A stretch of DNA of 46,623 nt from positions 1 to 46,623 of the forward strand of contig JAAYGO010000276.1 in NCBI GenBank assembly GCA_012727685.1, in the 5' to 3' direction. The stretch is from Bacillota bacterium. Lineage in GTDB: Bacteria > Bacillota > Dethiobacteria > DTU022. Positions 35,455 to 43,936 of this stretch are shown here, one piece after another (the stretch's first letter is position 1; every line of letters begins with the position of its first letter). The notes under the pieces were generated by a model. That model saw only the letters and a list, made by a program, of their open reading frames with translations, had not been told where the DNA came from and made no database searches. The translations under genes were made by a program, and so were the position numbers.

Positions 35455-38142
35455 CTATTTCCAGTTGGCCTCCGGCAGCCCCCGGTTTGGCGGTGACAGC
35501 CGTTTTACTCCCCGGGTCAGTGCCGCAGCCGGCGGAGTGGCTTCCGGTTGCAAGAACTCCTGCAGCAGTGACTCGATCGGTTGTCTGCGTTCGTAAAACA
35601 CAACCAGCAGATCATCCTCTTCCAGCATCTCCAAGCCACGCCGCACCGCCTGCACTTCATCATGGATAATCTGGATGCGCGCCGCCGGTTTGGACTTTAA
35701 ACAGCCTTGACGCAGCAAGTCGGCTGTCACCCCCGGCGGCCGTCCCCGCAAATCCCGGTCTTCCTTGATAATGATTTCATCGAGGAAAGGGGCGGCGACC
35801 TGACCGCAATGCCGGATCAAGTCGTCACTGCGATCTCCCGGGACCCCGAGCACCCCAATAATTCTCCCTTTCCCCACCAGGGAAGCAAAGCGCAGGGTCG
35901 CTGCAAAGGCAGCCGGATTATGGCCATAGTCCAGCAATAGCTTTCCTTTCTTTAAATCGTAGAGATTGCCACGACCCGGATTATGTTCAGCGGAAGGCAG
36001 AAATGTGGCCAGGCCGCTGACTACTAGCTGGCGGGGTATGCCGAAAGCCAATGCCGCCGCTGCTGCCGCCATGGCATTTTGCAGATGGTGCAAGGCCAGG
36101 CCGCCACAACCGATGGCCACCCTATGGATCGGCATTAGGCAATGCCACCGCTTACCGCAAAACCAGTAAAGATGATTGCGGCGCACTATAATCCCCTTGC
36201 CGCCTTTGCTGAGATGGCGCATCAGGACAAGGTTGTCTTCTTCCAAAGTAAAGAGGACTACAGGGGCGGCAGCCCGGGGCAGCATCTTTAAAACATTGAC
36301 ATCATCGGCATTGAGCACGACCGCGCCTTTAGGCTGAACCGTTTCCACGAGCAGGGATTTTACAAAGACGAGATCTTCCAGGGTGTGCAAGCCATCCTGT
36401 CCCAGGTGATCCATGCTGATATTGGTGATCACCGCCACATCGCTGCGGTCATAGCCCAGTCCGTCCCTGATAATGCCGCCCCGGGCGGCTTCGAGGACCG
36501 CCGCCTCCACGGTGGGATCTTCGAGGACCATCCGGGCGCTCTTTGGGCCTGCAGCATCACCGCGGAACACCAGTTGGCCGTCAATATAAACCCCTTCCGT
36601 TGTGGTCAGTCCAACCCGCCTGCGAGCGAGACGGAGTATATGGGCCAGCAGGCGGGCGGTGGTTGTTTTGCCATTGGTCCCGGTTATGCTGAAAATGGGG
36701 ATGCGGCCATTGCCTCCCTGGGGGAAAAGGGATGAGACTATGGGCACCGCCACATTGCGTCCTTTGCCGCGGGAGGGATAGAGGTGCATGCGTATCCCCG
36801 GCGCAGCGTTTACCTCGATTACCGCACCGCCGCCCGTAATCACACTTTGGGCCAGGTCCGGCGCCACCAGGTCAATGCCGGCAATATCCAGCCCAATGAT
36901 CGCTGCCGCCCGTTCGGCCAGCGCCACATTGTCGGGATGGATCTTTTCGGTAACATCCCAGGCAAATCCACCGGTGCTCAGGTTGGCATTTTCGCGCAGC
37001 AAAACAACCTCGCCCTTGGCCGGGCGGTAAAATTCATCCTTATTTTGTCTGGCCAAAACGAGGCGCACCTCTTCATTCAACTCAATCTTGGTGAGCGGCC
37101 GGGCATGCCCTTCCCCCCGCCGCGGATCGCTGTTTAGCTGATCAATCAATTGGAGGATGGTGCTGCTGCCGTCGCCTTTAACCTGTGCCGGCAGGCGCCG
37201 GGCAGCGGCAACAAATTTGCCGCCGACAACCAGCAGGCGGTAATGGCGCCCGGTGATATACTCTTCAACCATCACCTTTGAACCGTACCTGGCCGCAAGC
37301 TTGTAAGCCTCTTTGATCATCCCGGGTTGGGTTAAATTCAGGGAAACGCCTTTACCCTGGTTGGCATCGCATGGCTTGACCACCACCGGCACGCCCAGCT
37401 TTCGCGCCGCTTCCACCGCCTGCGATGGGGAAGAGACGACAATTCCCCGCGGTGTCGGTATCCCGGCGCGGTCAAGCACAATTTTGGCCAGATCTTTATC
37501 CCCGGCCAGATCCGCCGCCAGACATCCGGTTGCGGAAGTAAGGGTGGCCTGGATTCTCTTCTGATAAACCCCGTGCCCCAGAAGGTAGAGGCTTGCCCCA
37601 TCTTTAAGCCGGATCACCGGAATACCGCGCCGTTTCGCCTCCTCTATAATGGCCGCTGTACTCGGACCAGGTTCATACTGCTGCCTGATCAGCGAAAGTT
37701 GTTCCCAGAGGCCGTCCAGAGACGGTCTCTGCCCCTTTACCAATAAATTTAAAAGTTTTACCGCACAGCGGGCAAGAAAGGCTGTGGGGCTAAAACTATC
37801 CGTTTCGATAATCACCTCCACCCGCCCCGGTTCCGCCGTGGATACGGTTTTACCATAACCGGCCTTCATGCCGCCGCGATGCATCAACTCCAAAACGACA
37901 TGTTCCAAAACATGGCCCAGATAGGTTCCCTCTTCCAATCGTTCGACAAAGCCGCCCGGATAGCCGCGGCTGCAATAATGGGATCGCAGCGCGGGCAGCA
38001 TTTGCAACAGGTTCGCGTTAAAATTTTCCAACTGCTTTGTGCTCACACCGGCCAGGCTGCCCAGATCCAGGACAATTTTTAGCGCCGGACGCAAACAAAA
38101 AATACTGGGCCCCTCAAAGGGGATGGTATCAATAATGCGCAT
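35455..38142 (-). CDS. cphA: Cyanophycin synthetase
   Basis: 895 aa with ATP-grasp domain (VVVKPCDANQGKGVSLNL, VMVEEYITGRHYRLLVVGGK) and Mur-ligase domain (ITGTNGKTTTARLLAHIL, LLDYGHNPAAF). Confidence 0.94.
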   Translation of the reverse strand: MRIIDTIPFEGPSIFCLRPALKIVLDLGSLAGVSTKQLENFNANLLQMLPALRSHYCSRGYPGGFVERLEEGTYLGHVLEHVVLELMHRGGMKAGYGKTVSTAEPGRVEVIIETDSFSPTAFLARCAVKLLNLLVKGQRPSLDGLWEQLSLIRQQYEPGPSTAAIIEEAKRRGIPVIRLKDGASLYLLGHGVYQKRIQATLTSATGCLAADLAGDKDLAKIVLDRAGIPTPRGIVVSSPSQAVEAARKLGVPVVVKPCDANQGKGVSLNLTQPGMIKEAYKLAARYGSKVMVEEYITGRHYRLLVVGGKFVAAARRLPAQVKGDGSSTILQLIDQLNSDPRRGEGHARPLTKIELNEEVRLVLARQNKDEFYRPAKGEVVLLRENANLSTGGFAWDVTEKIHPDNVALAERAAAIIGLDIAGIDLVAPDLAQSVITGGGAVIEVNAAPGIRMHLYPSRGKGRNVAVPIVSSLFPQGGNGRIPIFSITGTNGKTTTARLLAHILRLARRRVGLTTTEGVYIDGQLVFRGDAAGPKSARMVLEDPTVEAAVLEAARGGIIRDGLGYDRSDVAVITNISMDHLGQDGLHTLEDLVFVKSLLVETVQPKGAVVLNADDVNVLKMLPRAAAPVVLFTLEEDNLVLMRHLSKGGKGIIVRRNHLYWFCGKRWHCLMPIHRVAIGCGGLALHHLQNAMAAAAAALAFGIPRQLVVSGLATFLPSAEHNPGRGNLYDLKKGKLLLDYGHNPAAFAATLRFASLVGKGRIIGVLGVPGDRSDDLIRHCGQVAAPFLDEIIIKEDRDLRGRPPGVTADLLRQGCLKSKPAARIQIIHDEVQAVRRGLEMLEEDDLLVVFYERRQPIESLLQEFLQPEATPPAAALTRGVKRLSPPNRGLPEANWK

Positions 38143-38196
38143 CAGTCATTCACCCTGCGATTTTGGATTGATTTTTTCTCGAAGAATGAGCCGGAA

Positions 38197-38991
38197 TTAA
38201 TGCAGTGCCACCGCCCGTTCCTGTAAATCGAAGCGCGCGCCCTGAGCCAGGATATGCAATTTGAAATGCGACAGGGTCAGCGTTTCCCGGGGAGCTGTTT
38301 CTGATACGTTGCTGTGCAGTAAAGAAGAGCCGTCGATAATTGTAATGCCGAACGAACCGATCACTTCCAGCCATCTGTTCTCGCGGACAACGATGGCGGT
38401 ATCTTCATCAATGCCGATGCCCAGTAAAGAAGGATTAAAAGCAACCGCGGCCAGCAGGCGGCCAAAACGGCCGCGCTGGGCGAAATGCTGATCAAGGAGC
38501 ACGCCGTGAAGAAAACCCAGCCCGGGTGACATCTGAATCAAACCCCTTTGCGGCGGTTCCTTTGCATTGCCGCCGATAATCATCGTATCGCTCATCGCCG
38601 AAGCGCCTGCGCTCGTCCCCGCCAGGATTATCCCTTGCTTAAAGCGTTCCTTTAATAAGCGAAAGAGGCGTGAGCCGCCCAAAATGCTGGTCAAACGCAG
38701 TTGATCGCCTCCGGTCAAAAAGACGACCGCTGCTTCTTGCAGCCAAGCAGCGGCAGAATCGTCACGGGGAATGTCACGGCCGGGCACTTTTAACAGGCGT
38801 ACAGATTCGGCACCGAGATCTTTAAATACCTGTTCGTAATTCTCCCCAATCTCTACCGGGTCCGTAGAAGCGGCGGCAATGATCACCACGCGCGGATTGG
38901 CTTCGCCGGAAAGGGAGAGTACGGCTTTAAGAATGGTACAACGCCTCTCCTGATCTTCGGCTCCCCCGATGATCACCAGTTTTCCGGACAT
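38197..38991 (-). CDS. cphB: Cyanophycinase
   Basis: LVIIGGAEDQ N-terminus; AGTSAGASAMSDTMI nucleophile motif; immediately upstream of cphA. Confidence 0.93.
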   Translation of the reverse strand: MSGKLVIIGGAEDQERRCTILKAVLSLSGEANPRVVIIAAASTDPVEIGENYEQVFKDLGAESVRLLKVPGRDIPRDDSAAAWLQEAAVVFLTGGDQLRLTSILGGSRLFRLLKERFKQGIILAGTSAGASAMSDTMIIGGNAKEPPQRGLIQMSPGLGFLHGVLLDQHFAQRGRFGRLLAAVAFNPSLLGIGIDEDTAIVVRENRWLEVIGSFGITIIDGSSLLHSNVSETAPRETLTLSHFKLHILAQGARFDLQERAVALH

Positions 38992-39090
38992 ACCCTGCTT
39001 CCTTCCACTGTTTTCATCGCCATTAGCCTTTGCCGTTGTCAGTGCTCTTATGCATTGTTTCTTTAATGGCGATCCGGGTAACCGGCACAG

Positions 39091-39128
39091 AAAAACCGGT
39101 ATACCCCTTCAAAGAGCGGGTATACCGG
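39091..39128 (-). terminator. Terminator of the SASP gene
   Basis: Minus strand CCGGTATACCC-N11-GGGTATACCGG-TTTTT, perfect 11-bp stem. Confidence 0.85.
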
Positions 39129-39134
39129 CGCCAC

Positions 39135-39311
39135 CTAGTTGCGCATCCGGAGTGACTGCTCTGCTCTTTCGATGGCCTTTTTCACCAAATTGCCGCACTG
39201 GCGGGAACTTACGCTGCCCCATCCTTCGCGGCGAACCAGGTCCAACACTCCCAGTTCTGCTGCGATCTCGTACTTGAGCTCATCGGACATTACCGGGCGT
39301 CGCCTGGACAT
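39135..39311 (-). CDS. sspF: Small acid-soluble spore protein, alpha/beta type (SspF-like)
   Basis: MSRRRPVMSDELKYEIAAELGVLDLVRREGWGSVSSRQCGNLVKKAIERAEQSL. Confidence 0.9.
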   Translation of the reverse strand: MSRRRPVMSDELKYEIAAELGVLDLVRREGWGSVSSRQCGNLVKKAIERAEQSLRMRN

Positions 39312-39413
39312 AAAGCAAATCAACTCCTTTTTCGTTTTTGGTGGCGTGTCTAGTGTACTGTTTTTTTCTTAGCTTTAACCGTTATTAATGTTGGACCGTC
39401 TGGCATTATTTAG

Positions 39414-39447
39414 AAAAAAATTGGCCGGATTCTTAAACCCGGCCAAT
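39414..39447 (-). terminator. Terminator of veg
   Basis: Minus strand ATTGGCCGG-N10-CCGGCCAATTTTTTT, perfect 9-bp stem. Confidence 0.85.
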
Positions 39448-39496
39448 TGGATCAATCTAAGGGAATATCAGCACCTTTTAAACGCCGAAGCGTTAA

Positions 39497-39772
39497 TTAC
39501 ATCCCTACAGAATGAAGCTTCTTCTCCTCTTTGAAACTTAGTTCCACCGTTTCGGTAAGCACATCGGCATAACTGAAAGAAAGGCGCTGGAAGTAGTTTT
39601 GCTCATCAATCCGGACTACAAAAATGGAGGGATAAGTGCTCTCCAAAATTCCCTCTTTCTCATAAGTTTTCCGGCGACCGCGATTGGCTTTGAGCCTGAT
39701 TCTTTCTCCCACGTGCGGCTCCAACTTTTTACGGATTTCACACAGGACGTCTTTTGACAACCAAAAAACCAC
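39497..39772 (-). CDS. veg: Veg family protein
   Basis: LEPHVGERIRLKANRGRRKTYEKEGILESTYPSIFVVRID; between ksgA region and sspF. Confidence 0.93.
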   Translation of the reverse strand: MVFWLSKDVLCEIRKKLEPHVGERIRLKANRGRRKTYEKEGILESTYPSIFVVRIDEQNYFQRLSFSYADVLTETVELSFKEEKKLHSVGM

Positions 39773-39793
39773 CTTGTATATAATCTAGGGTCT

Positions 39794-39823
39794 ATTTTAA
39801 CATGTTATTGGGTTTTTTGTCAA
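39794..39823 (-). promoter_or_regulatory. Sigma-A promoter of veg
   Basis: Minus strand TTGACA-N18-TAAAAT. Confidence 0.7.
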
Positions 39824-39891
39824 GCTGCCGCGAGCGAGAGCGTTCCTGCTGCCGGAATCGTTGCCATGGGGGTATGAAGGAGGAAATTTAG

Positions 39892-40368
39892 CTAACGGGT
39901 AAACCTGTCTGCCACCGTTGTAGCCCCGTAAGAATCGGGCTTGATGCGGGCATCGTAACCGCTGCCGATCACCATGCCCACGACCTCTTTAATAATCTCC
40001 CTGGTTTCGCCCCTCTCCCCCACATCAAGATGAATCTCAACATTTAGCTCGCATTGGCCATTCTCGGCCAGCTTTTCCGTAAGGCGGGTAGCAACCTCGA
40101 GGCTTAAAAATGTTTCATAATAAATGCGCTGCCGCAGGCTTTCCATGTAACGGGTCTTCTGCTTTTGAAAATAAAAACGCCCGCCTTTGCCGATGCGGTG
40201 CGCGATAATAGCCGTCACAAAAACGATGTATTCTTTGGCGAAAGCATGTGAATCGGTGCCTATGATCAGCTTGTACTTTTCCTCGGGATATTTATTGGTA
40301 TAGCTGATCAGGTCTTCAAAAACCTCGTTAAAGGACAACTCGCCCTTACTGGGGCTGCGGAACATCAT
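39892..40368 (-). CDS. Ribonuclease H-like YkuK family (DUF458) protein
   Basis: KLIIGTDSHAFAKEYIVFVTAIIAHRIGKGGRFYF...RISYET-like RIYYETFLS; HLDVGERGETREIIKEVVGM. Confidence 0.82.
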   Translation of the reverse strand: MMFRSPSKGELSFNEVFEDLISYTNKYPEEKYKLIIGTDSHAFAKEYIVFVTAIIAHRIGKGGRFYFQKQKTRYMESLRQRIYYETFLSLEVATRLTEKLAENGQCELNVEIHLDVGERGETREIIKEVVGMVIGSGYDARIKPDSYGATTVADRFTR

Positions 40369-41266
40369 CGTCTCCAGCTACCCTTTCATTTTTTCGCTCA
40401 TAATTATATATGATCCGGCTTAGAGTTGCAAATTCGCCTACGGACAGCGTTTCCGGCCTGCGAACCGGCTTGATCCCCGCAGAATCGAGCAATGCGGCCG
40501 CCAGCTCCCGGGGATAGGGGAAGGCAAGGGCCAGGCTGTTAAGCAAGGTCTTGCGCCGCTGTTGAAAAACAGAGCGCACAATGCGCCAAAAAGCAAGCTC
40601 TTCTGCTGCTGTCAATTCTCTAGGTCTCGGTTCCATGGCCAGCACAACCGAATCCACACCCGGTGAAGGCCAGAAAGCCCGGCGCGATACTTTAAACAGG
40701 ATAGCGGCATCGGTATAATACTGGCAGAGGACCGACAAATTGCCGTAGCTCGGATCTCCCGGCAGGGCGGTTAAACGCTGCGCAACCTCTTTCTGAAACA
40801 TGAGTACCGCCCTGTCAAAGGGGAACTTTTCCTGGAAGAGTTTGTAGAGCAGTGGTGCCGAGATATAATACGGCAGGTTGGAGACGAGTTTAACAGGCCG
40901 GCCAGGTGGAAAGCTACGCTTTAACAGCGCAGGCCAATCGATGCTTAATGCATCTGCCTGCAGCACCGTAACCAGGGGGAAAGGACGCAGCAAATCGCTC
41001 AGCATCCCGGCCAGGCCCCGGTCCAGCTCAATGGCCAGGAGGCGGGCCTGCAGTCTGGCCATGGCCAGTGTAATCGCGCCGGCGCCGGGGCCGATCTCCA
41101 CCACGCCCTCCCCCGGCTCAAGGGCTGCGGCCGCCACAATCTTGCGAATCGTGTTCCCATCGATTAAAAAGTTTTGCCCGAGCCCGTGCTGTGGCTTTAA
41201 GCCATACCGCTCCAACAGGAGCATAAGCTCCCGCGGGGAAGCCAAGTTGGGCAGCTCGCTCATCAA
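40346..41266 (-). CDS. ksgA: 16S rRNA (adenine1518-N6/adenine1519-N6)-dimethyltransferase
   Basis: KPQHGLGQNFLIDGNTIRKIV; VVEIGPGAGAIT; LVSNLPYYISAPLLY. Confidence 0.96.
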   Translation of the reverse strand: MMSELPNLASPRELMLLLERYGLKPQHGLGQNFLIDGNTIRKIVAAAALEPGEGVVEIGPGAGAITLAMARLQARLLAIELDRGLAGMLSDLLRPFPLVTVLQADALSIDWPALLKRSFPPGRPVKLVSNLPYYISAPLLYKLFQEKFPFDRAVLMFQKEVAQRLTALPGDPSYGNLSVLCQYYTDAAILFKVSRRAFWPSPGVDSVVLAMEPRPRELTAAEELAFWRIVRSVFQQRRKTLLNSLALAFPYPRELAAALLDSAGIKPVRRPETLSVGEFATLSRIIYNYERKNERVAGDDDVPQPQ

Positions 41267-41293
41267 GAAGCTCCACCTGCTTTAATAAAATGA

Positions 41294-42478
41294 CTAGTAA
41301 CTGGTCAGGATATACACTTTCACATTCCGGCGCCAGCCAAAGCGGGCTACTTCCTTGTGCAGATCATAGAGAATATCGATCCGGTTGCCCTTGATCGCTC
41401 CGCCGATATCTTCAGCCTTGGCGAAACCGATCTTGCCAATACCGGGTATCTCTTCGATATAGAGCATGCTTCCCAGGGGAATCACGCGCGGATCAACGGC
41501 CACCATCCGGGGCGAACCGATCGTGCCCAACCCCTGCACGGCTTTCTTCCCGGTGTAAGTATAACCATTATTATCGGATCCGGTACAGAAGGAGCGCCCT
41601 TTGCTGTCCAGCGGACACCCCGATCCAGGTGTGCCGGGGCAATAAGCGGTGGCTGTCATGAGCAGCGCACGGTCAAATTGCATCTCCCTTCCGTCACGTA
41701 CCAGGGTCGTGTTCTCGCCGATTTCCACTACCCGGTCAACCGGTTCTTCCAAGACTACCGTTTCCACTACAGACCTGCTGACCTCCACACCGTCTTCATA
41801 AATGATCTCGATGCGCTGCTCCGCAGTCCCGTTCCGCCCTTCGGAAACCAGCCGGGAGAAACCGCGATCAAGGGCCGGATTTCCCCTGGAGACCTCGGTA
41901 AAAGAAATCTCCTGTATCTCCTGCATATATTTTTTTTCCACACGCACCAGCCGCAGCCAGGCCGTCGCCTCCAGTTCGGCAGTTAGCCCGCCCGGCTCTA
42001 CCCGGTCGTATGGCCCGAGAACATAACCGGATTCCTGCAGCAGATCAGACACTTTGACCGGCGGAGTCCAAATTTCCGCGGTGCTGCCATCGGCGGTAAT
42101 AAACACCGGAAAGGCCTTTTCGATTTCAATCACGGTGGCCGCGCCAAGCAAGCTGGAGCGTCCCGGGGTCAATCTATCCTTCGGATGCAGCTCCAGGTTC
42201 AACTCCTTTAGCAGCTCGTCCACGTTCCTGCTGAAAGTGCGGACAGTGCAGGCCGGTTTGCCGTCTATGGACACAGTCACGGTGAAAGCGGCCAGATGAT
42301 AAACCACGCCGACCAGGAGCAGCAGCATGAAGAAAGGGAGCGCCGGCAATGCTTTGCGACAACAGCAGATTCCCGCTTTCCAGAGCTCCCGGAGAGAAAG
42401 GGCCAGGGGACGGAAATCGATTCCAGGCCCGTGCATGGCGCGATTAGGTCCCATTTCTCTGCCTCCAATTAGCTTCAT
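41294..42478 (-). CDS. yabE: DUF348/G5/3D-domain cell-wall protein, YabE-like
   Basis: TM then ubiquitin-like repeats, G5-like region, C-terminal 3D domain TATAYCPG...VAVDPRVIPLGSMLYIE...KAEDIGGAIKGNRIDI. Confidence 0.88.
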   Translation of the reverse strand: MKLIGGREMGPNRAMHGPGIDFRPLALSLRELWKAGICCCRKALPALPFFMLLLLVGVVYHLAAFTVTVSIDGKPACTVRTFSRNVDELLKELNLELHPKDRLTPGRSSLLGAATVIEIEKAFPVFITADGSTAEIWTPPVKVSDLLQESGYVLGPYDRVEPGGLTAELEATAWLRLVRVEKKYMQEIQEISFTEVSRGNPALDRGFSRLVSEGRNGTAEQRIEIIYEDGVEVSRSVVETVVLEEPVDRVVEIGENTTLVRDGREMQFDRALLMTATAYCPGTPGSGCPLDSKGRSFCTGSDNNGYTYTGKKAVQGLGTIGSPRMVAVDPRVIPLGSMLYIEEIPGIGKIGFAKAEDIGGAIKGNRIDILYDLHKEVARFGWRRNVKVYILTSY

Positions 42479-42739
42479 TTTAATGCGCCGCTCGATTTAT
42501 GTCAAATAGCTGCAAGCGGATAGGATGAGGACTGCAGCAATCAGTTTGCTAATTTCCAAAAATCAATTAAAATATTTATAATTTAATGGCAAAGATATAA
42601 TTGTATTTAATTATCAACATGACACCGGGAATGACCAAACAAGCTCAAGATGAAAGGAGCGATGTATAACTGACATTGGATCAGGGCTTTACTAGAACGG
42701 ATGTTTTTTAATCTCATTATCGCGAAGGAGGCCTTTTGA

Positions 42740-43066
42740 ATGGCAAGCTTTCAGGAAATTACCGGCAACTTGCGCAGTAAGCTGGAGAGTTTGGACCCAA
42801 ATAAACTGAAAAATATAAATGCAGTTTACCAGTTTGATTTATCCGGCGACAACGGCGGCATTTTTCACGTCAGCGTCGCGGACGGCACTGCCACCCTGGT
42901 CGAGTCCGCCCATGATCATCCCGGCATTACCATTTCCATGTCTGCGGATGATTTTAACGCCGTATTGGACGGCAGGCTCAATCCCACCTCTGCTTTTATG
43001 GCCGGCAAACTGAAGGTAAAGGGTGACATGTCTCTGGCCTTGAAGCTGCAAGGTCTTTTGGGATAA
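42740..43066 (+). CDS. SCP2 sterol-binding-domain protein
   Basis: 108 aa: YQFDLSGDNGGIFHVSVADGTATLVESAHDHPGITISMSADDFNAVLDGRLNPTSAFMAGKLKVKGDMSLALKL; upstream AAGGAGG. Confidence 0.87.
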   Translation: MASFQEITGNLRSKLESLDPNKLKNINAVYQFDLSGDNGGIFHVSVADGTATLVESAHDHPGITISMSADDFNAVLDGRLNPTSAFMAGKLKVKGDMSLALKLQGLLG

Positions 43067-43156
43067 ACGAAGGGAACGCGGTCATGGCAATCCCTACACA
43101 AAAGCTAGTTGAAGCAGTCCATCATCGCATACCAGCCCATGGGCGTACCGGGGAGA

Positions 43157-43936
43157 TCATGCCTGCGGAGAGATTTCCGGGAACAGTTGCCGGATATTGT
43201 CGTTGATCTGGTCGGCGAGGCGGGCAACGTCCAGACCCAAGGCTGCAGCCACCCGCTCATATGTAGCCTGGATATAGGAAGGCTCATTGCGCAAGCCGCG
43301 GTACGGCTGTGGTGCAAGGTAGGGCGAGTCGGTCTCCAAGAGCAGTCGATCCAGAGGCAGTTGATGCAGCAAAGCTCTTAATTCGTGGGCCCGGGGATAC
43401 GTTACCGGCCCGGCCAGGGAAATATGAAAACCGAGGTCAAGGAAAGCCCTTGCTTCTGCGGCACTGCCCGAAAAACAATGCATGATGCCCCTTTTGGCGG
43501 GGAGCGGTTCCTGCCGCAAGAGCTCCAAGATGGCGGCATGCGCCTCCCGGCTGTGAATGATCACCGGTTTATTTAAAAGGGTAGCCATGCGCAAGTGGAC
43601 TTTGAAGGATTCAATCTGCAGCTCGCGGGGGCAGCGGTTCCGGTAATAGTCAAGGCCCGTTTCTCCGATGGCCAGGACGCACGGGTTGGCGGCCAGTGCG
43701 GCAAGATCCTGCAGAGTGGCCGGTGTAACCCGGTCCGCGTAATGGGGGTGCACCCCTACCGCCGCCCACAGCCCCCGCCTGCACATGCCGACCGCCCAGC
43801 GGGAAGTGGGCAAATCGGTTCCCACGTTAAGGATAAACCCCAGCCCCGCATCGGCAGCCCTTTGCAGAACCAGATTTCGATCTGCATCATAATCGGGAAA
43901 GGTAAGGTGGGCATGGGTATCGGCCAGTGCCGGCAT
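43157..43936 (-). CDS. tatD: TatD family metal-dependent hydrolase
   Basis: ALADTHAHLTFPDYDADR; AIGETGLDYYRN; METDSPYLAPQPYRG-like LLETDSPYLAPQPYRGLRNEP. Confidence 0.94.
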   Translation of the reverse strand: MPALADTHAHLTFPDYDADRNLVLQRAADAGLGFILNVGTDLPTSRWAVGMCRRGLWAAVGVHPHYADRVTPATLQDLAALAANPCVLAIGETGLDYYRNRCPRELQIESFKVHLRMATLLNKPVIIHSREAHAAILELLRQEPLPAKRGIMHCFSGSAAEARAFLDLGFHISLAGPVTYPRAHELRALLHQLPLDRLLLETDSPYLAPQPYRGLRNEPSYIQATYERVAAALGLDVARLADQINDNIRQLFPEISPQA

